A DNA stretch of 64,000 bases from Tausonia pullulans. Its lineage: Eukaryota; Basidiomycota; Tremellomycetes; Cystofilobasidiales; Mrakiaceae. The notes beneath the pieces are model-generated. The model was not told the DNA's origin. It searched no databases and saw nothing but the letters and a program-made list of their open reading frames with translations. Numbering within the stretch: position 1 is the stretch's first letter; the number at the start of each line of letters is the position of its first letter. A program made the position numbers and the translations under genes. The stretch covers positions 1,426,001 through 1,490,000 of the forward strand of contig OX637620.1 in NCBI GenBank assembly GCA_951802195.1. Reading direction: 5' to 3'. Of this stretch, positions 23,495 to 35,046 are shown piece after piece.

Positions 23495-25919
23495 ATGTCA
23501 GGCGTCGCAACCCTCGAGACTCGCCTCTACAAGCATGCCATGGGCATGCCCAACCGCGTACGCTCCATGCTCCAGCGGTCTTCTCTTTCTCGGTACCGTC
23601 TCGCCTGACGTTTCGCTTGCACACTCGGCTTTCCACAGCTGGTCTCCCAGGCGGACATTACGACGGCGTTTCCAAACGAGCGACTCGACGAGATCACCGA
23701 TGCCATCAACAAGCTCAATCGCAAGGTTGCTCCCCGTCTCTCTCACCCCATGGTGGTCTCCGCTGACACACCCTCTGCAGAGCCTGTTCACCGTCAAGGA
23801 CATGGGCAAGGCCGGCATCAAGTTCCTCGCCGTCTCCAAGGCCGACGCGAAGAAGTCAGTCCCATCCAGACGCGTCTTATCGCCTCTCTCGCTCTCCTCT
23901 GGGGTATTCCGCCTGTACCTACTGACAGTCGGCACCCTTTTCTACCCTCTCCCTGACCATCCCAGGCACGCGAGTCTTGACGAGGACGAGGGCATGGTCT
24001 TCCGCGTCATCGAGGCCGCCGGCAACGAGGGTCAGTGCGAGAACGAGACAGGGCGACCCTGACTCGTCCGTCTTTTGACATCCGTTCCTGACTCCACCGG
24101 TTTGACTGACTCCACCGGTTTCAAACTCCCCAGGAATTTGGACAAAGTTTATCAAGACCCAGACCAACCTTCACCAGACGATCATTACCAAGGTGCTCAA
24201 GTCGCTCGAGAGCCGGAATGAGGTCAAGTCGGTCAAGTCGGTCAAGGTCAGCACTCGAACGCGCCGATCCCCCTCCCCTTCGACTCCGCTGCTAACTTTC
24301 CCTTGCTCGTGTTCGACCCATAAGTACCCGACGCGCAAGCTCTACATGCTCTACAACCTGACGCCCTCCGTGGAGCTCACGGGAGGACCCTGGTTCACGG
24401 ACAACGAGCTCGACACCGAGTTCATCAAGCAACTCCTCCACGCCGTCCTCGGGTTCGTCCGGTCCAAGTCGTTCCCGCCTCAGCTCCCGGGAGCGCTCTA
24501 CCCGGTCAACCACACGGCGACCTATGTCACGGCCGCGGAGATCACGCGCTGGGTGAAGAACGCGTCGATTTCGTCGGTCGAACTAGACGTCAACCATGTG
24601 AGGACGCTTCTGGACGTGCTTCAGGCCGACGGCGAGATCGAGGCGATCCCTTCGTCTTCGGGCGGACAGATGCGGACCGAGGGAGCCAAGTTCATTGGCG
24701 TTTCGGGTGGGGGCGGGAAGAAGCGGGCTCGGGCGGTCATGGACAGTGACTCGGAGGATGATCGCGCGAAGGAGGAGCGCAAGATGAAGAAGCGGCGCAA
24801 AGAGAGGGAGCTCAAGAAGGAGAGGGAGAGGAAGAAGCTCGAGGCGAAGAAGAGGAAGCGCAGGAAGGAGAAGGAGAGGGAGAGGGAGCGCGCGAAGAGA
24901 AAGAAGAGGAAGTCAAAGGGTGGGAGCAGCGACGACGAAAGTGGGACCGACAAGGAGAGTCCGTCCGGCTCCTCGTCGGGGAGTGGGAGCGAGACGGAGA
25001 GCGAGTCGAGCGACGGGGGCAAGAAGTCCAAGTGAGTCTGGCATTCGATAGTGTCTTATCTTCACCCCTTTTCATTGCTAAATCTTCCCTCCTTTTCCCA
25101 GATCGAAACCCAAATCGAAATCTTCCAAGTCCAAGTCTTCCTCCTCCTCCAAGTCCAAGAAGCGGTCATCCAAATCGAAGAGCAAAGGCGGCTCGTCAGA
25201 TGACTCGGACTCTGGCTCCGACGGCACGTCCGCCGAGGACCCGGACTCTGGCTCGGACTCTGATTCGTCGTCAGACGACGGAGGCTCGTCCAAGAAGAAG
25301 AAGTCATCGTCTTCGTCCAAGAAGAAGGGCTCCACCTCGTCGTCGACGTCGTCCAAGAAGAAGAAACGCCGCCTCTCGGATTCGGATCTTGACACCTCGT
25401 CCGATTCGGACTCCTCGAGCGGCACGGATTCGGACACGGACGATTCGTCGTCGGCGAAGAAGAAGGGCCGCAGGCCGCTCAAGCGCGTCGAGGTCTCTGT
25501 CGCGGACGACGAGGACGACCGTCGGTCGAAGTCTGGCTCAGTCTCGCGCAGCGGCGTTGACAGTGATTCGGACGGCGGGCGTGAGATCCTGGACTTTGGC
25601 GATGACGAGGCTGGGGCGCTCGTTTACCGTGCTGGTGAGCAAAGACCCTTCTATTGATGCCGCGCATTCGCCGCTGAACCACTGGCGACGTTCTCTCACC
25701 TACAGTCAAGCCCGAGAAGGTCTCTCTGGGATGGACCGAGGCTCCCGTATGTGCTCTCTCCCATTCTGTCGCTTTTGCATAAGCCTCTTACTGACATTTG
25801 ACTCTTGCTCCTAGTGCGGCCGGTGTCCGATGTTCACGTTCTGTAAGGAGGGCGGCCCCGTCCAACCAAGCAACTGCGAATACCTTGATGACTGGCTCAA
25901 CCAGTCGTACGGCGCCTAA
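23495..25919 (+). CDS. RPC34: RNA polymerase III subunit RPC34 (RPC6/POLR3F)
   Basis: Nine exons: 23495-23557, 23639-23725, 23781-23854, 23966-24030, 24134-24246, 24325-25031, 25102-25634, 25706-25746, 25815-25919; 595 residues. The tandem winged helices are intact (DITTAFPNERLDEITDAINK; IWTKFIKTQTNLHQTIITKV; KLYMLYNLTPSVELTGG; WFTDNELDTEFIKQLL). The C terminus keeps the cysteines of the Fe-S cluster motif: CGRCPMFTFC, then NCEYLDDWL. RPC34 links Pol III to TFIIIB during initiation. The protein is nearly twice the 317 residues of yeast Rpc34. The excess is one block of about 280 Lys/Arg/Glu- then Ser/Asp/Lys-rich residues (about 24700-25600), between the winged helices and the Cys motif. The block spans one intron with no stop on either side, so it is coding rather than a retained intron. 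Confidence 0.93.
24700..25610 (+). repeat. Ser/Lys/Asp low-complexity insert within RPC34
   Basis: First half Lys/Arg/Glu-rich (RKERELKKERERKKLEAKK type), predicted single charged helix. Second half is an alternation of Ser-Lys and Ser-Asp repeats with many potential casein kinase 2 sites. Its codon use follows the host pattern. Confidence 0.8.
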
Positions 25920-26982
25920 AGTGGCGATGGGAGGTGGCGGGGGGAGTAACGATCTCATGATTTCTACAGAGAGTGGCCGTTGGATGAAAGAATGCGCGAG
26001 TGCAGTGGAGCGGTCTCTTTGTCGGATGTTGAGTAACCGTCTGCTCTCATTTCGAGCGGACATTCGTGCTTTGTATCGGGGGCCGAGGTGCGCAAGCCTC
26101 TCTCATCGTCGGCGGCACTTCGGCTCCAGAAGCGACATTTGGGTTTCTTTCTTAAGGCGTGTGGCGTTCTCAAAGTGCGAGATGAGGGCTGAGCAGAGAG
26201 AGCAGAGAGAGAGCAGCGAGCAGGAGCACAGGCAGCGGCGGCCTCCGCGTATCCAGGGTAAAGACTGGCTTCCATCTTCTCCACAATCGCAAGCTCAGCA
26301 ACCGGCGATGGACGGGAGAGTCTGTTATGTTCTCCTTGGACAGCGGCCAGAACTACAAATGTTGTCAAGGACGAGTGACCAGGAGGCGCCTCTGCGACTA
26401 GAGGGCGACCCTCTGTCTCAGGGCCGCGTCTCCTCGCAGTCTCCACCCAACCGCCGCCCTCCCACCCCTCTGCCCCCGCCGTCCTCGCTCGCTCTCTCCG
26501 GTCGACCCCAGCCTCCACCCCTTCCCGTCCATCTGCTTCACCGCTTGCACCCTCCTATCGTGAGTCCTGCTGGACACGACGTTACACCACCTCCAGAAGG
26601 ACGACCCAGCAAGCGGCGAGAAGACGACGCCGTTCCTCTCCTCCCCGCAGCGTCGAGGAGAGGCTCACCCAGCATGGGGCGTCCCCCGACGAGGCGTCTC
26701 AGTGGGCTGTGGGGGCGCGATGCCAGTCTCGCAAGCCCATCACTCTCTGGGTCCTCTCTCCTGCCGCCATTCGAGCTGAGAGGAGGAGTCTTGAGAAGGA
26801 GGAGACCAAGAGACTGCTCGTCACATGCATGAACCCCCCGTCGCTGACCCCTCTCGCCGCCCCCTTCTCGCGCGCTCGTTCGCCCTCGGCGCTCTCTCAC
26901 TCCTCTTGTCCCCTCTCCCTTTACCGTGGATCGACATTCTCTTTTGTCACGGCTCTGTTCCACCAGCCCTCCTATCGCTAAT
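25920..26982. other. intergenic region / CDC42 5' leader
   Basis: About 1.06 kb. A 344-codon plus-strand open frame spans 25798-26832, but it overlaps the RPC34 3' end in another frame, is Arg/Pro/Ser-rich and has no domain; I treat it as a shadow of GC content. The last 100 bases before CDC42 are CT-rich. Confidence 0.5.
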
Positions 26983-28485
26983 ATGCAGACCATCAAATGC
27001 GTAAGTCTGGGCTTTCAAGTGGAATCCCCGTGCGCGCTTGGACAGGCCGCCCAGAGACTGAGACGACTTGCCCTCGCCCTCCGTCACGCTTCGGTCCTCT
27101 TCCCCTCGCTCCCCTCGCTCCTGTCTCTACAGGTCGTCGTCAGTAGCCCCAGTCTCTGCTCGTGCTTCCTTCTCAGCGCCTTTTGAGCTACGACGCTTAC
27201 CCCTCTGGTCGATGGTGTCTCTGTTGGTCGCGATCCGCCAGGTCGGAGACGGAGCCGTCGGAAAGGTGCGTCTCCCTTTATGAGGGCAGAGCGGGACAGA
27301 GCGAGCCAGAGAGGAGGGCCCGTCCGCTGACTCTCTCGCCTCCGCTCGCCCGCCTGTCTGCTTGCTTTGCTTCCCTCTTCTGTTGCTCGCTCGTCTTCTC
27401 CCCAGACCTGCCTCTTGATTTCGTACACCACCAACAAGGTCCGTCCGTGTCGTGCCTCTCGCCAAGCGGGTCACCGGGCACTGGCTGACCCGGACTCATG
27501 CGCGATCAGTTCCCGAGCGAATACGTCCCGACCGTCTTTGACAACTGTTCGTCTCGCCACCATGATGTTGTCATTGAGACGGGCGAAGTCCGAGGGGCAC
27601 AAAGTCGATCAGCAGCTCACTCGTTTCCATGTTGCCCTCGCCGCCCAGATGCCGTCACCGTCATGATCGGAGACGACCCCTACACCCTCGGCCTCTTCGA
27701 CACTGCCGGTTCGCCCCTCTTTCCTTTGGACGGGGCCGATCTACTCGCGTTTCCTTTATCACGCATCTCTAACTCGCTTGCTCCCTTCTTCCTCTCTTTC
27801 GCGCCACCCTCTTTCTTGCCGCTTTGCCGTCCTCCTACGCCTCCACGAACCCGACTCTACAGGTCAGGAGGACTACGACCGTCTCCGGCCCCTCTCGTAC
27901 CCGCAGACCGACGTCTTCCTCGTCTGCTTCTCGGTCACCTCGCCGGCGTCGTTCGAGAACGTCAAGGAGAAGTGGTTCCCCGAGGTTCACCACCACTGCC
28001 CCGGTGTCCCCTGCCTCATCGTCGGCACCCAGGTCGATCTTCGGGACGATCCCTCGGTCACGGAGAAGCTCGCTAAGCAGAAGCAGCGGCCCGTCACGCA
28101 CGACGCCGGAGACAAGCTCGCCCGCGAGCTTGGTGCCGTCAAGTACGTTGAGTGCTCGGCGCTGACGCAGAAGGGCCTGAAGAACGTGTTCGACGAGGTG
28201 CGTCTGGATCTCGCGATGACTGTCGCGACTTGAAGCTGACTTATCCGTGTCTGCTCTGCTTCCATCAGGCGATCGTTGCAGCGCTCGAGCCTCCCGTGGT
28301 CAAGAAGAAGTACGTTGTTCTTGTGCCCCTACTCTTCTCGTTCGACTCAGTGCTGATCAGCGACATTTGCACCCTGTAGGAAAGGATGCACGGTTAGTCT
28401 TGCCATACCCATTGTGACGCGCACAGCGCAACCGAGGGCAGATTTACTGATTTTCGTCTTGATCCTCTCACCACAGATCCTCTAA
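26983..28485 (+). CDS. CDC42: Rho-family GTPase Cdc42
   Basis: Ten exons: 26983-27000, 27133-27138, 27242-27265, 27406-27438, 27510-27546, 27649-27708, 27863-28197, 28269-28309, 28380-28392, 28477-28485; exactly 191 residues, the canonical Cdc42 length. All GTPase motifs are present: [11 protein letters not shown] (P loop), YVPTVFDNY (switch I), [13 protein letters not shown] (switch II), [17 protein letters not shown], and the polybasic KKKKGCTIL tail with a geranylgeranylated CAAX box. The Pro-rich effector residues typical of Cdc42 rather than Rac or Rho are there ([20 protein letters not shown]). It governs polarity and budding. Exon 2 is six bases (two Val codons); skipping it would delete part of the first beta strand. 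The conserved core is spread over tiny exons of 6 to 60 bases. Confidence 0.97.
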
Positions 28486-29045
28486 GCGTGGTTGCTCGGT
28501 CTAGATGCTTCCTTCCCCACCCCGCCACCTACCTTTCTTCTCCCATAGCTTTCTCCTCTCCCCCTCTTTCGGCTGTATTGTGGATACCATGGGTCCTGCC
28601 CCCCGCCCTTCCTTTCTTCCTCTCCCTCCCCCATTCCTCCTCCTCTTCTTACGCCCACACTCTTCTCCTGCGCTTCTCGGTTGCGTACTCAATTTTTTTT
28701 TCTCCAAACATAGCTAAACGCGGACGGCCCCGTACCCTTCTCTCGCTCTCTCTTCTCCTTTCTTCCATGTCTCCTTTGCCTCACGACGATCCCTTTCTTC
28801 ATGAGCTGTGCCCCTGAACTGTTTGCCACTCAGAGAACCTCAGAGAGATCGAAGGAGCCAAATCCAGGCAGGTGCGCTCAGCCGGGCTTCCGCCTGCTTC
28901 GGCCGTTTGGCCGCCCTTGTCTCGTGCAGCCGAGCCACGCCGCCTCGGCTGTCTTTTCGAGGTCGTCCACTTCCCCGTCATCCGCGTTCAACCACTACTT
29001 CTCCTTCCACTCATCCCTCTCTTCTTCCCCTTCCCCCGTTACGCC
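28486..29045. other. intergenic, no gene seen
   Basis: 560 bases holding the CDC42 3' UTR and the TIM44 leader. It is strongly C/T-rich with T runs near 28690-28705. No open frame with domain content. Confidence 0.5.
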
Positions 29046-31053
29046 ATGCGTCGTTTCATCCCCCGCCAGGCGCCCATCTTCTCCCCCCACCCTCGGCCGC
29101 TCTTCTCCATTCCCGCCGCCGCCCGGCTCCTTGCGCGTCCCACCACCGCCCACTTCTCGACCTCCCGCTTGCGCGCCAACGAGGCGCCCCGGTCACCGTG
29201 GGCCGTCTTTGTCGAGACACTCAAAGTGGAGGTCGAGAAGGACAAGGCGCTCCAGGGCGACCTGAAGCAGCTCGATGGAGAGGTTGGCCCGCTCAAGGAC
29301 AACAAGTTCCTCAAGTCTGCCGGGGAGGCATATGAGCAGGCGAGGGTGAGTGGAACGGTTTCAACTGCATGAGCGGAACGAGAAGCGGGCCCACAGCAGC
29401 TGCGATTCGTCGTTTGGAAAGAAAGGAGACGTCTCTACGTCTGAGGGGCCGAGCCCTTCCTTCAATCCAGCTCGCTGTCTTCAGTGTCGGCCGTCCGATC
29501 CCTCAAATTCCGGGAACGCTAACGTCCCTTTCTCTTCGTCGCGTGCTTTTCTCACTTTCTTTAGGTCAAGATGCTCCTTGAGAACAACCCGAAGCTCAAG
29601 AAGCTCGCCGAGAATGTTAGCTCCAGCGGAGGCAAGGTCTCGGACGCCGTCGCCGAGTCGCTGAGGCAGGTCGCCGAGAGCGAGACGCTTCGACGCGTAC
29701 GTTGCCCTCCTTGCTCGTTGTGCTCTCTGCTGTCCCCAACTTACCTCTCACCTGGTCTTCCCTCCCTTATCCCCAGATCAATGACGCCCTCGCAACCGCA
29801 ACGGCGCCTGTCCGTAACACGCAGACGTACAAGGTTGTCGCCGAGTCGGTCGGCGAGGCCTTTGACGACTCCAACATGCTTCGTTACGGAGGCTTCGCCC
29901 AGAAGGAGGTCCGGCGGAAGCGGCGACAGGAGCGGCTCGAGAAGCTCGGCCGGCTGGGTATGGGTGTCGGATCGCGTGTCAAGGCCAACGATGAGTGAGT
30001 CCTGCCTGTCCTGACCTATCTCTCGGCACCCGGGAGTGGTGGTGGCGCCCTTCCTCGTCTGCTCCTCTCGATCCTCCCCCTCCCCCCCACCCCCCCCCCT
30101 TCCTTCTCATCATCCGTTCTTTGCTCATTTCATCCCCTCATTACTTCTCCCCAGGGTTACGGGCATTGCAAAGACCGCCGAGACAGAGAACGCCAAGCCC
30201 TCCGGCTGGATCTCTCGCACGCTTGCCAACTCGTCCGCCTTCGCCCCGATGAACCGCAAGCTCGAGGACCTCAAGGAGACGTGGGCTGAGTCTGAAGACC
30301 CGTTCGTCGCCAAGACGCGGCAGATCTCCAACTGGTTCGGTCGCATGACGGAGGAGAACGAGACGGCCAAGGTGACGAGGTTGTTCCGGATACTGGATCC
30401 TTCGTACCACCAGGAGGAGTTCGCCAAGGAGCTCCGGGAGTATGTGATCCCCGAGGTTCTCGATGCCTACTGGACGATGGACAAGGAGGCTCTTCAGGCT
30501 TGGTGTGGCGAGGCGGTAAGTCGTCGCGCTGGAGAGAGTGGGGAACGAGCCTGACGTTCTCGCCTTTCGACTCATGCAGGCATACAGCATCCTCTGGGCT
30601 GGGACGATGGAGCAGTACCTCAAGGCCAAGCTCATTAGCGAGTCTCGGGTCGTCACGATCAACAACGTCGAGGTGCGTCTTCCTCTCGCCACGGTCACTA
30701 CGTTGGTCTCCTGAGTCTGACCTACTGCTCCTCCCCCATCAGATCCAGCGCGGTGTCCTCACTCAGGAGGAGTTGCCCTCGCTTCTCGTCACCTTCCAGA
30801 CGCAGGAAATCAAGGCCTTCCGCGACATGGAGACGGGCGAACTCAAGGTCGGGTCCCCGGACAAGGTCATCGGCGTCGGGTACGCCGTCGTCATTGGCCG
30901 GATCGAGGAGGAGCTCGAGGATGAGGTCACGGGAGGATGGAAGATCCTCGAGGTGAGAGCTGGGATCGAACTTTGTGCGGTCCGAGGAAGCCAGACGAAC
31001 TGACGCGCTTGCTCGCTCGCTTTCTTCATCAGATGCTCCGGAGAGAGATGTAG
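29046..31053 (+). CDS. TIM44: Mitochondrial import motor subunit Tim44
   Basis: Seven exons: 29046-29345, 29565-29696, 29777-29994, 30155-30515, 30580-30672, 30743-30952, 31033-31053; 444 residues. It starts with an Arg-rich, acid-free mitochondrial presequence (MRRFIPRQAPIFSPHPRPLF), then the charged helical N-terminal part. The conserved Tim44 C-terminal domain follows: RLFRILDPSYHQEEFAKELR, YVIPEVLDAYWTMDKEALQA, VFRTQEIKAFRDM-type strand, and GYAVVIGRIEEELEDEV. Tim44 anchors mtHsp70 to the TIM23 translocon on the matrix face. The last exon codes only for MLRREM, as in other fungal Tim44 tails. Length and order of elements are normal. Confidence 0.95.
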
Positions 31054-31084
31054 ATTTGAGATCATCGATTATAGACATGATCCA

Positions 31085-31101
31085 CCCCCCCCCCCCCCCC
31101 C
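31085..31101. repeat. poly(C) run, 17 bases
   Basis: Seventeen consecutive C starting 31 bases after the TIM44 stop codon, so probably within its 3' UTR. Confidence 0.85.
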
Positions 31102-31372
31102 TGCATGCTTACTATATCGCTTGGTTGCAAAGGTTGAACAAAACGGCACACCACTGCGCGTTACAGACGAGAACGTCTCGAAAGGCATCGCATCCCGCGT
31201 GACCGAGGCCGGATACCGATACAAAGCAAACAAGAATGTCTCTGGAAATACAGAGAGAAAAACTAACAACTATGTATGAGAGAGACAGAGGATCGCGGCA
31301 TGGCACTGGATGGGGGCGCGTGAATCCAAGCGAGGAGAAGCAGAGAAGAGGAGGGGAGTGGAAGGACGACAC

Positions 31373-32154
31373 TCATGCGGCAGCCTTGAATGACTCAACA
31401 AGCTTGCCCGCCTCTTGAGAGACGCTGCCCATGAGATCTGAAGCCTGTGAAGAGATTGGGCTGAGTCTTCGAACTATCGTGGGAAGGTGTCAGGCGAGAC
31501 GACGTCATAAGTGCATGACGGACCTTTGTCTGGTCGAGGACGTCCTCAAAGCCGGCCTGCACAGCGTTCGACACCTGGTTCTCCAAGCTCACGTCGAGCT
31601 TGGAGGCGAGGTCCGGAAGGGGCGAGTGCGAGAGGGTGTTGAACGTGTCTACCGTGTTCGCATCCAGCCGACGGTCGGTGGGAGGCGGAGTGGGTGGAAG
31701 TGGAGAAGGCAGACGAAGTCCAGAAATTGATCAGCTCCTGGGCGACCCAGAACCTATATCTGCTTGCCAGACACACTCACCAAGCGAGCTGAGACGGGCC
31801 TCTTGCTTGACAGTCTGGACGAGCATCTCGCTCTGCGACGCCAGTTCGGCGCGGAGGGGGGCCGTCGTCGTAGTGGCGGCCAGACGGGAGGCGCCCAAGG
31901 CTTCTGCTGCTGGAGCTGCCGGGGCGGCGAGCGCGGCGGCGGAGGTCAGCTCCTCCTTGACGACTTGTGCGAATATCTTGGCGGCAGCCAGCTTGATGGG
32001 TGTGAGGTTGGGGTGGGTGGCGAGTTGTGAGTGCGTGTGTGTGGATGGCAGTTGCGAGGGAAGCGATTGCTGGAGGAAGGGCGGACCTATCGACTGGCCT
32101 TCTCCCGTTTAACGCCTCTCGCCTTCTGACATCCACTACCTGCCCACAACTCAT
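31373..32154 (-). CDS. orphan protein, about 166 residues
   Basis: Four exons (32154-32140, 32069-31781, 31648-31524, 31444-31373), all in phase. The coding part is clear: IKLAAAKIFAQVVKEELTSA, AELASQSEMLVQTVKQEARL, DTFNTLSHSPLPDLASKLDV, then GFEDVLDQTK and QEAGKLVESFKAAA. It is predicted largely helical and Ala-rich and may form a coiled coil. The five-residue first exon (MSCGQ) is the only way I found to give it a start codon and is uncertain. No family was recognised. Its start lies 62 bases from that of the divergent THP3-like gene, so they probably share a promoter. Confidence 0.6.
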
Positions 32155-32216
32155 TTCCTTGTCTCCCTCATCTCACAGTCCTACAGACTCTCCTTCTACA
32201 CCCTTTCTTGCGCAAC
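32155..32216. promoter_or_regulatory. very short divergent promoter
   Basis: Only 62 bases separate two opposite start codons if both models are right. CT-rich. This would be the tightest head-to-head pair in the window. Confidence 0.4.
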
Positions 32217-34381
32217 ATGAACAACGGCTCTTGGCCGCCGCCTCTAAAGTGCGCTGACTTAGGCCCTTTCTCGCTTGCGACCGGTGCGCGTGTGTGCTGA
32301 ACGGTTCTTCGCTCAACAGGGATTGGGTCCAGCGCTGCCTCAAGGAGGCTGCTCCAGCTAGCAAGGACAAGGTCCATGGTGAGCTCAAAAAGGTGAGACT
32401 CACATCATTTCCTGGGGGCGAGCCCGCTCTGAGCAAGCGGGACCGACATGCTCACGCGACGGAATGGACGTATCTGCAGGTCATCTTTGAGGCTTACCGA
32501 AACAAGACGATCAACTCAACAGACTGGTCGTCGATCGAGCTCGAGTCGTGAGTCTCGCCTCCGTCAGGACAGGATGCGGCGGACAGTGCTTGACAGCGTC
32601 TTCCCCCGATTGGTCTTGGCCTCTCAAAGTCTCAAGCAGCAGCGACTCAGGGACGCTGCTGCCGCATCATCTAAGCCGGCAGCGCCGCTTGCTAAGGGCA
32701 AGCGCAAGAAGTGAGCTTGTTTATATGACAAGCAGTCTTGAGAGCGTCGTTATCGGTGGCTGATGGACGGTCTTTCCGGACCCGACGCGTCTGCAGGCCG
32801 GATTACAAGAGCGACACAAAGGGCATCACCACGCCGGTGACGTTTGGCCTGACGCTTGGGAAGTCCGCGTGAGTCCCCTTTGCGTCCCTCTGTCTCCGTG
32901 TTCTTCAGTTGACATGTCTGCGTGATGATAGGGCTGACGACGAGGCGAACGAGAAACGGCGGAAGCGGTTCGCTCGCGAGCATGAGATCGCTGCACGCGG
33001 AGACGCTGGAATAGTCAAGCCGATGGCGTCGCTCGCGCTTGGGAACGGCAAGATGAGGAAGAAATACGGTGCGAGCGTACGGGGAGTCTTTGAGGAGCCG
33101 GAGCCCATGTTTGATCCGGTCAGTCAACTATCCTAGCCGTGTCTGCGCGCTTGGTGCTCACTGACGACGTTAATTCATTCGCCTTTTCAGAACGTCATCG
33201 ACTGGGACAAGCAAACGATCGTTGGGACAAGCACGACCTTGGAGAAGCGATATCTCCGTCTGACCTCGGTGCGTCGTCGTCGCTTTCCCCATTCGGAGGT
33301 CTTGTTTGCTGATGCAAGCGTGATCATCCTGCAGGAACCAGACCCTTCGACAATCCGCCCACTGCCTGTCCTCATCCAGACACTGGAACTTTTGAAGAAG
33401 AAGTGGCGTTCCGAGCTCAATTATACCTACATCTGCGACCAGTTCAAGAGTGTCCGTCAGGATCTCACGGTGCGTAGGGCGGTCTCCTGCTTCTTCCGTC
33501 TACGAGCAATGTCGTTGATGGCCTGCCTCCCCCCTAGGTCCAGCGCATCAAAAACTATTTCACGGTACAGGTCTACGAGATCCACGCTCGCATTGCCCTC
33601 GAATCTGTGAGCTGGTTCTCCGTTCATCAGTTGTGGCGATTCTCTGTTGACCTCCCTCTCTCCTTTAGAAAGATCTCGGCGAACTGAATCAATGTCAGTC
33701 AATGTTGAGAGTCCTCTACGGCCATGGCATCCCCGGTCATCCAGAAGAATTCCTTGCCTACCGGATCCTCTACATGCTGCACACCAAGAACAAGAGTGGT
33801 GTGTACAACCTTTGTCACCATCCCCTCACGTCCTCATCCGTTCGCTGACTTGTTTCTCTGGCTCGACTCAGAACTTAACCTCCTGCTTTCCACGCTCACA
33901 CCAGAGCAGCGTGCTCAGCCCGCCGTCGAGCACGCGCTCAAAGTCCAGACCGCACTCGCCACGTCCAACTATCATGCCTTCTTCGTCCTCTTCACGCAAG
34001 CGCCCAACATGGGGGCCTACATGATGGACCATTTTGTTGAGCGCGAGCGTGTTGCCGCTCTTGCGACGATGTCCAAAGCGTGAGCCGGACCTACTGTCTC
34101 TTCGTTGCCATCCGTGACCTCAAGAGCTGACACCGGCCCCTCGCAGGTATCCGACTCTTCCCGTTTCCTTCATTTACACGGAACTTGCCTTTGACGAGCC
34201 CGCTGAGCTCGTTGAACTTCTTGCCAAGCTCGACGCCGACCGCTTCGTCCTTCCCTCTGGTGTCAAGCACATTTCCCGCGTCGCCGATTCGGAGAAGGTC
34301 TGGGACTGCCGGGCGGCCGCTCCCAACGTCGTTGCGGCCATCGGGCGGTACCGCAAGACGGACCTGGGCGGCCAGCTCTAA
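32217..34381 (+). CDS. THP3: SAC3-family protein, Thp3/LENG8-like
   Basis: Twelve exons: 32217-32248, 32320-32392, 32480-32547, 32630-32710, 32797-32868, 32932-33118, 33191-33268, 33335-33469, 33538-33606, 33669-33798, 33872-34079, 34147-34381; 455 residues. The core is the SAC3/GANP region of the Thp3/LENG8 type: GTSTTLEKRYLRLTSEPDPS, YTYICDQFKSVRQDLTVQRI, VYEIHARIALESKDLGELNQ, then GHPEEFLAYRILYML and a C-terminal winged-helix part (YPTLPVSFIYTELAF). Thp3 pairs with Csn12 in yeast and acts in transcription elongation and mRNA processing. The N-terminal third is Lys/Arg-rich. The family match is strong because the order and spacing of these blocks are retained. Confidence 0.9.
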
Positions 34382-35046
34382 AGCACAACTTTCATCCCCT
34401 GCTTCCGTCGAAATGGCAGAGATGCGGTCAGACAGTCTTGTTTCTCTCTTGCATCTGATCTCCCTCTAGCTCTCTCCTTTTCCTCCCCTTTTCATCTCCA
34501 CCCTCCCACCACTGCTGGCTCAAACAGGACGACCGCCGGGCCTTATCCGACCAGCGGCAAGCGACCGTCATCGTCCCTCGTTTCGGACCCATCATCATCG
34601 CCTCCTTTTTCTCTCAGTGAGGTCAAATGTCGCATCACTGGGTTCGCCTCTCCTCTTTCAGACGATCCGTCTCGCTTCCAATGGTCGAGGAATGCCCCAT
34701 GGATCCGACTCACGGCGAGGCGAGGTGACGACTGGAGGAAATTGAGAAGAGGTTGCAATCTTTTCGCTGGCATTTTTTTCTTTGTTTTGCCCACGATGTC
34801 ACGATATTTCACGCAACCTGAGCATTCGGTGCTGAGCCCTCCCTCTGCGTTCTCTGCCTTCAATGATGATGTTCCCAAGACAGGGAGGGCCTCGAACGCC
34901 ATGACGCGCCTTTGGATCGCACTGCGCGGGTTTAGCGGACGGAAGCAAGGCAGGCGACGCCGACGCGGCGGGAGAGCGAGGCAAAGTGAAAGCCGGCGCT
35001 GCTCCGTTCTCCCTCTCACTCTCCCTCCCATCCATCATCAACAAAG
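34382..35046. other. intergenic, no gene seen
   Basis: 665 bases. A 162-codon minus-strand frame (34543-35031) is Arg-rich and lacks domain or splice support. The end next to 35047 is CT-rich. Confidence 0.5.

Noticed and set aside
25798-26832. 344-codon plus-strand open frame after RPC34
   Set aside because: It overlaps the last RPC34 exon in another frame, is Arg/Pro/Ser-rich and has no recognisable domain.
34543-35031. 162-codon minus-strand frame between THP3 and the SAP gene
   Set aside because: Arg-rich, no domain, and it runs antisense to a CT-rich promoter.
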